DNA from: Roseiflexaceae bacterium
GTDB lineage: Bacteria; Chloroflexota; Chloroflexia; Chloroflexales; Roseiflexaceae
Assembly (NCBI GenBank): GCA_014381165.1
Contig: JACMIM010000902.1
Span: forward strand, 1 to 7,723
Direction: 5' to 3'
DNA length: 7,723 nt
Shown here: one piece after another, positions 4,731-7,723 of the stretch
Layout of the letters: every line of letters starts with the position of its first letter
Numbering within the stretch: the stretch's first letter is position 1
Notes under the pieces: generated by a model
What the model was told of the DNA's origin: nothing
The model's database searches: none
What the model saw: the letters and a program-made list of their open reading frames with translations, nothing else
Program-made: the position numbers and the translations under genes

Positions 4731-5708
4731 ATGGAGTATGTGAATCTTGGCAAGAGCGGCCTCAAAGTTTCGCGCATCTGTCTTGGCACAATGACCTATG
4801 GCTCGCCGGAGTGGCGAACCTGGGTGCTCGACGAGCAGGCCAGCCGGCCGTTCTTCCAGCGCGCGCTCGAGGCCGGCATCAATTTCTTCGACACTGCCGA
4901 CATGTACTCGCTGGGCGCGAGCGAGGAAGTGACCGGGCGCGCCCTGGCCGACATGGCCAAGCGCGAGGATATCGTGATCGCCACCAAAGTCTTCAACCCG
5001 ATGGGGCCAGGCCCGAACGATCGTGGGCTTTCGCGCAAGCACATCATGAGCGCGGTCGATGCCTCGCTGCGGCGGCTCAAGACCGACTACATCGACCTGT
5101 ACCAGATTCATCGCTTCGACAGCGAAACGCCAGTCGAGGAGACGATGGAAGCGCTGCACGATGTCGTGCGGGCCGGCAAGGTGCGCTATCTGGGCGCTTC
5201 CAGTATGTACGCCTGGCAGTTCGCCACCATGCAGCATACCGCCGAGCGCCACGGTTGGACGAAGTTCAGCTCCATGCAAAATCACTACAACCTCGTCTAC
5301 CGCGAGGAGGAGCGCGAGATGAACCCGCTGTGTGCTGCTACCGGTGTGGGCCTGATCCCCTGGAGTCCGCTGGCGCGCGGCTTTCTGGCCGGCAACCGCA
5401 CCCGCGCGAAGAGCGGCGAAACTACGCGAGCGCAGACTGATGATTTCGCCCACAACATGTACTTCCAAGATGGCGATTTTGCGATTGTCGATCAGGTAGT
5501 GGCGCTAGCTGAACGGCGCGGCGTTAACCCCGCTCAGGTTGCACTGGCCTGGTTGCTGCACCAGCCCGCTGTAACCGCACCAATCATTGGGGCTAGCAAA
5601 ATGTACCAGCTCGACGACGCACTGGCCGCGCTCGAACTCTCGCTCGACGCCGAGGAGCGCGCCATGCTTGAGCAGCCCTACCAGCCACACCCGATCTTGG
5701 GGCATTAA
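4731..5708 (+). CDS. yajO: Aldo/keto reductase, YajO-like
   Basis: NADPH-dependent carbonyl reductase family, TIM barrel, 325 residues, cytoplasmic. The catalytic tetrad is visible: Asp54 and Tyr59 (FFDTADMYSLGASEE), Lys86 (IATKVF) and His127 (DLYQIHRFD). ARYIGASS-like KVRYLGASSMYAWQF, SMQNHYNLVYREEEREM, IPWSPLARG and VTAPIIGASK follow E. coli YajO closely along its whole length (324 residues), from my memory of that protein. The physiological substrate is not settled for the family; YajO itself has been linked to 1-deoxyxylulose-5-phosphate and thiamine precursor chemistry. AGGAG (4719-4723) is seven bases before the ATG. It follows the solA-like gene closely, suggesting cotranscription, and might reduce an aldehyde product, which is only inference. 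Confidence 0.93.
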   Translation: MEYVNLGKSGLKVSRICLGTMTYGSPEWRTWVLDEQASRPFFQRALEAGINFFDTADMYSLGASEEVTGRALADMAKREDIVIATKVFNPMGPGPNDRGLSRKHIMSAVDASLRRLKTDYIDLYQIHRFDSETPVEETMEALHDVVRAGKVRYLGASSMYAWQFATMQHTAERHGWTKFSSMQNHYNLVYREEEREMNPLCAATGVGLIPWSPLARGFLAGNRTRAKSGETTRAQTDDFAHNMYFQDGDFAIVDQVVALAERRGVNPAQVALAWLLHQPAVTAPIIGASKMYQLDDALAALELSLDAEERAMLEQPYQPHPILGH

Positions 5709-5713
5709 GTGTA

Positions 5714-5771
5714 AGGGGTTAGGGGTTAGGGACTAGGAACCGTGACCCTAAACCCTGACCCCTGACCCCTA
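5714..5771. repeat. GGGGTTA inverted repeat between convergent genes, with G-quadruplex motif on minus strand
   Basis: The left arm AGGGGTTAGGGGTTAGGG (5714-5731) pairs with 5753-5770. Sixteen of 18 positions are Watson-Crick, and the two others are U-G in the plus-strand transcript, so RNA from the aldo/keto reductase gene forms an unbroken 18-bp hairpin. The minus strand of 5746-5769 reads GGGG-TCA-GGGG-TCA-GGG-TTTA-GGG, which satisfies the G3+N1-7 quadruplex rule. The repeat touches the stop codon of the leftward gene. It probably separates the two convergent transcripts, but there is no T-tract. Confidence 0.75.
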
Positions 5772-6398
5772 GTTGCTGACCATCGGCAGCTTGCGCAGAT
5801 AAGTATCGCTGGTGGCCTGTTTGAGCATAAAATCGGCCAGGTCGGGACGATTGATGATTGTGCCGGTGCCAACACCCACCCAGCCAACCTTGATGTTGCC
5901 AGTGTGTGGGCCATCCTGGAGCCGTGGCCCGCGCACAATTATCCAGTCCAAGTCGGAAGATTGGATGACCTCGGCGTGGCCCTCGCCGTCCTTCAACACA
6001 TCGCCAGCCATTGTCTTGAGCGCCAGCTTGATGATGTGATTGATCAGCTTGGGCTGATCCTCGGGTGCTGCCACGCCAGCCCCAGTCAGGCTGACCAGCC
6101 GACGCACGCCGTGCTGCTTCATCGCCGCCACGATGTTGCGGGTTGCGATGGTGTGAATGCCCTTGGCCGCCGTTGGCGTGGGGCCGAGCGCGCTGATCAC
6201 CGCGTCGGCTCCGGCCACAGCGCGGGCCACAGCGCTCGCGTCGGCGGCATCACCCTGCACTACGGTCAGCCGCTCGTGGGTCATTGGCAGCTTGTTAGGA
6301 TCGCGGACAAACGCCGTGACCTGGTGGCCCGCCGCCAGGGCCTGCTCGGTCAGTGGAATGCCGGTCTTGCCGCTCGCGCCAAAAATCGTCAGCTTCAT
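5769..6398 (-). CDS. NAD(P)-binding reductase-like protein (atypical SDR, NAD_binding_10 / BVR-B-like)
   Basis: 209-residue single-domain protein of the atypical short-chain dehydrogenase group that includes flavin reductase/biliverdin reductase B-like and NmrA-like proteins. GASGKTG (7-13) is the dinucleotide loop and Arg32 after the second strand (AFVRDPNKL) suggests NADP(H). VISALG (67-72), VSLTGAG (102-108), DWIIVRGPRL (151-160) and RPDLADFML (184-192) fit the family. A classical YxxxK pair is not evident, so it may be a low-activity reductase or a redox sensor; substrate unknown. The ATG at 6398 has only an AGAAAGAAG ribosome site. A strong promoter (6582-6610) lies beyond a MITE-like element, so the element would be the 5' UTR. 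Convergent with the aldo/keto reductase gene. Confidence 0.88.
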   Translation of the reverse strand: MKLTIFGASGKTGIPLTEQALAAGHQVTAFVRDPNKLPMTHERLTVVQGDAADASAVARAVAGADAVISALGPTPTAAKGIHTIATRNIVAAMKQHGVRRLVSLTGAGVAAPEDQPKLINHIIKLALKTMAGDVLKDGEGHAEVIQSSDLDWIIVRGPRLQDGPHTGNIKVGWVGVGTGTIINRPDLADFMLKQATSDTYLRKLPMVSN

Positions 6399-6418
6399 GG
6401 TCTTCTTTCTGTCTCATT

Positions 6419-6579
6419 TAGGAGTTACGCAGTTGCCCAAGCGCTTTCATTTCGCCTGCGGCGGGCAAGGAAATAACGAATAATTGTTCCGGTTTTTGGC
6501 GCTTTGCGCCAAAACCGAAACAAACAAGACATAGGTTCCAAGCTGCCGCAGGTAGGAACCGCCAACTGCGTAAGTTCTA
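6419..6579. mobile_element. MITE-like element, 161 bp, with 19-bp terminal inverted repeats
   Basis: TAGGAGTTACGCAGTTGCC (6419-6437) and the reverse complement of 6561-6579 match at 16 of 19 positions. The inner part holds a strong hairpin, CGGTTTTTGGCGC-TTT-GCGCCAAAACCG region (6484-6523). Both ends begin with TA, which could be a TA target duplication of a Tc1/mariner-IS630-type transposase; no transposase is encoded here. A related right half occurs at 7533-7627. The element lies 21 bases upstream of the leftward NAD(P)-binding gene. Family assignment is uncertain. Confidence 0.72.
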
Positions 6580-6581
6580 TC

Positions 6582-6610
6582 ATTATAGAGACTCGTCGTC
6601 GTCTGGTCAA
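6582..6610 (-). promoter_or_regulatory. Strong promoter reading leftward through the MITE into the NAD(P)-binding gene
   Basis: On the minus strand TTGACC (6610-6605) and TATAAT (6587-6582) are separated by exactly 17 bases, a 5/6 -35 and a perfect -10. The start would be near 6575, within the right terminal repeat of the MITE-like element, giving a ~175-base leader made almost wholly of the element. Confidence 0.78.
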
Positions 6611-6617
6611 AGCCCAC

Positions 6618-6646
6618 TTGTAAAGACGAAACATTTGTGCTATAAT
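6618..6646 (+). promoter_or_regulatory. Extended -10 promoter for the 230-residue protein gene
   Basis: TTGTAA (6618-6623), 17 bases, then TATAAT (6641-6646) preceded by TGC, an extended -10. Predicted start near 6653, leaving a ~112-base leader that includes a CA-rich stretch (6703-6730). Its -35 box is only seven bases from that of the leftward promoter, so the two polymerase sites would overlap. Confidence 0.75.
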
Positions 6647-6764
6647 AACGCTAACCTCCCCGGCATACTCTCTGCTTGCTACACTGCCGGACGGGACGAG
6701 TACACACACACGAAACACGAGACACGGCTTGCCACACCCTGGCGGCCGAACAGGAGGAACACCA

Positions 6765-7457
6765 ATGGCCACACCACGGAAAAGCGACGACCGCAGCGTT
6801 TCGCGCACCTACCGCGCCGCTGTGCGTATCGGCGAGGATTTCATCACTGTCGAGGAAACCGTAACGCTGCCGATCGACGCTTCGGACGACGAGGTCATGC
6901 AAGCCATCGATCTTGGATTGCGCATCTACACCGCCCAGCGCACAGCAGTCGAATCGCAGATCAGTGCCATCCGCGAAAGCGCCGTGCCCGCGCCGATCAT
7001 TGTGCGCGACCCTGAATCGCCAGCCAGTGAGAAGCAGCGCAACTACATCGCCGCGTTACAGGAAGACCTGACCTGGAGCAATGAGCAGTTGGGCGGCTAC
7101 GCTGGCGAACAGGATGTCGACCTGGTGACGATGACCAAGGGCCAAGCCAGCAGCTTTATCGACGGCCTGAAGAAGTTGGCCGAGGAGCGGCCCACGTATG
7201 GCGAGCGCCGCCCCCAGCCGCAGAACGGCCAGCCCCGCCCCCAGCAGCGCCCAAGCGACGCGCAGCCAGCGCAACAGCGCCAGCTCCAAGCGCTCGACAA
7301 GCTGGCCCAACAGCAGGGCCTCGATCTGGAAGCTGAAGCGCAACGGCGCTTCAACACGGCTGCCCAGGGCATGACCTACGATCAGGCTGCATCGCTACTA
7401 ACTGAACTCCAAGCCGGCCAGCGCCGCCGCGCACCCGCGGGCGAGTTGCCGTTCTAA
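6765..7457 (+). CDS. Uncharacterised 230-residue protein with two similar helical modules and an SSB-like ELPF tail
   Basis: The start at ATG 6765 is fixed by AGGAGG (6752-6757), seven bases upstream. I do not recognise a named family. Residues 12-75 look like a small alpha/beta domain (RTYRAAVRIGEDFITVEETVTLP, then a helix DEVMQAIDLGLRIYTAQR). Residues 86-140 hold ASEKQRNYIAAL...MTKGQASSFIDGLKKL, a short helical module of the EKQ...Y...L...MTK.(E/Q)AS..I..L kind that I associate with tails of DNA-binding and phage recombination proteins. Residues 141-172 are Pro/Gln/Arg-rich and probably disordered. Residues 173-218 (LDKLAQQQGLDLE...MTYDQAASLLTELQ) look like a second, degenerate copy. The C-terminus GELPF recalls the SSB tip DDDIPF but is less acidic. 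A role in single-stranded DNA metabolism is a guess. It is monocistronic, with its own strong promoter. Confidence 0.88.
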   Translation: MATPRKSDDRSVSRTYRAAVRIGEDFITVEETVTLPIDASDDEVMQAIDLGLRIYTAQRTAVESQISAIRESAVPAPIIVRDPESPASEKQRNYIAALQEDLTWSNEQLGGYAGEQDVDLVTMTKGQASSFIDGLKKLAEERPTYGERRPQPQNGQPRPQQRPSDAQPAQQRQLQALDKLAQQQGLDLEAEAQRRFNTAAQGMTYDQAASLLTELQAGQRRRAPAGELPF

Positions 7458-7464
7458 GGGTTGC

Positions 7465-7503
7465 TTGGCTGTGTTTGGCGGCAACGCCGCCAAACACAGC
7501 CAA
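7465..7503. terminator. Perfect 18-bp hairpin after the 230-residue protein gene
   Basis: TTGGCTGTGTTTGGCGGC (7465-7482) pairs exactly with 7486-7503 around loop AAC, starting eight bases after the stop codon. It is followed by AATTCATTTCTT, a poor T-tract, so it could be a terminator or an mRNA 3'-end stabiliser. The TTTGGCGGC...GCCGCCAAA core resembles the inner hairpins at 1212-1230 and 6493-6514. Confidence 0.7.
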
Positions 7504-7532
7504 ATTCATTTCTTAAAGAAAACACCTCATAC

Positions 7533-7627
7533 TTGTTTCGGTTTTGGTACAAAGCGCCAAAACCGAAACAAAAAAGATAGATTCTCCACACTGCCGCAGG
7601 CTGAAGTCGCCAATTGCGTAAGTCCTA
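7533..7627. repeat. Partial copy of the MITE-like element (right half)
   Basis: This stretch resembles 6484-6579 in the same orientation, roughly four-fifths identical by eye. It starts with a hairpin of 15-bp perfect arms (7533-7547 with 7557-7571), continues with ACTGCCGCAGG, and ends with GCCAATTGCGTAAGTCCTA (7609-7627), the terminal repeat. I find no matching left terminal repeat upstream, so this copy is truncated or a half-element. With the full copy it brackets the 230-residue protein gene as direct repeats about 1.05 kb apart. Confidence 0.72.
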
Positions 7628-7723
7628 GCTTATTTCCCCCGTATCCTTTTGCCACTTCCTGCGGTATATATTGCAACATCGGCAGCGCGCCGGTGAAACA
7701 CGAGTACTTACTGAAAGGGACGA
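7628..7723 (+). other. Probable leader of a rightward gene starting just beyond the window
   Basis: No coding region is visible. GTATATATT (7664-7672) is A/T-rich and could hold a -10 box, but I find no -35 at proper spacing. The final bases, CTGAAAGGGACGA, look like a ribosome-binding site placed to serve a start codon immediately to the right. Both points are weak. Confidence 0.3.

Noticed and set aside
4629..5468. Minus-strand open frame of 279 codons
   Set aside because: Antisense to the YajO-like gene, whose protein is recognised end to end with good ribosome site and catalytic tetrad.
5715..5770. Telomere-like GGGGTTA repeats suggesting a linear replicon end
   Set aside because: It is a single 18-bp inverted repeat between two ordinary convergent genes, not a terminal tandem array.
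5904..6476. Plus-strand open frame opposite the NAD(P)-binding gene
   Set aside because: Composition reflects the complement of a GC-rich gene, no ribosome site, and it runs into the MITE-like element.

Overview
The window is GC-rich, densely coded bacterial DNA with long intergenic gaps full of hairpin-forming repeats. Protein types and repeat style point to a Chloroflexota bacterium (Chloroflexia, perhaps near Roseiflexus/Kouleothrix). That placement is a judgement from memory of similar sequences, not a search result. No rRNA, tRNA, CRISPR array, complete insertion sequence or phage gene was seen.

Left part (1-2177): two biosynthetic transcription units diverge from about 1175-1276, and each has its own attenuator. 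Leftward, a good sigma-70-type promoter (TTGACA-17-TATCAT) precedes a SAM-I (S-box) riboswitch with a mutually exclusive terminator and antiterminator. It then reads into metY (O-acetylhomoserine sulfhydrylase), which is cut by the window edge. Rightward, a second promoter starts a leader that encodes a 19-residue peptide rich in Phe and Tyr. A 12-bp antiterminator and an 11-bp intrinsic terminator follow, then aroH (chorismate mutase) and aroF (DAHP synthase with an N-terminal regulatory domain). Methionine supply is thus read by RNA-SAM binding, and aromatic supply apparently by ribosome stalling. The aromatic attenuator is the most interesting item in the window.

Middle (3219-5771): a 242-bp composite repeat separates aroF from a rightward pair, a SolA/monomeric-sarcosine-oxidase-like flavoenzyme and a YajO-like aldo/keto reductase. 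These converge on a leftward NAD(P)-binding reductase-like gene across a GGGGTTA-type inverted repeat that holds a four-run G-quadruplex motif on the minus strand.

Right part (6399-7723): the NAD(P)-binding gene and a 230-residue protein of unknown function diverge from back-to-back promoters. A 161-bp MITE-like element lies between the leftward promoter and its gene, so it would form nearly all of the 5' UTR. A related partial copy lies beyond the 230-residue gene. That protein has two similar helical modules around a Pro/Gln-rich linker and an SSB-like tail ending ELPF. The last 96 bases look like the leader of another rightward gene starting just outside.

A recurring theme is that most intergenic spaces carry a different imperfect inverted repeat built from short units (CACCAAGG, CACGAAGG, CGCAGAGAA, GGGGTTA, AATCTACA). 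Two genes end inside such repeats and so have repeat-encoded C-terminal tails, and one repeat appears to sit in the P3 arm of the SAM riboswitch.
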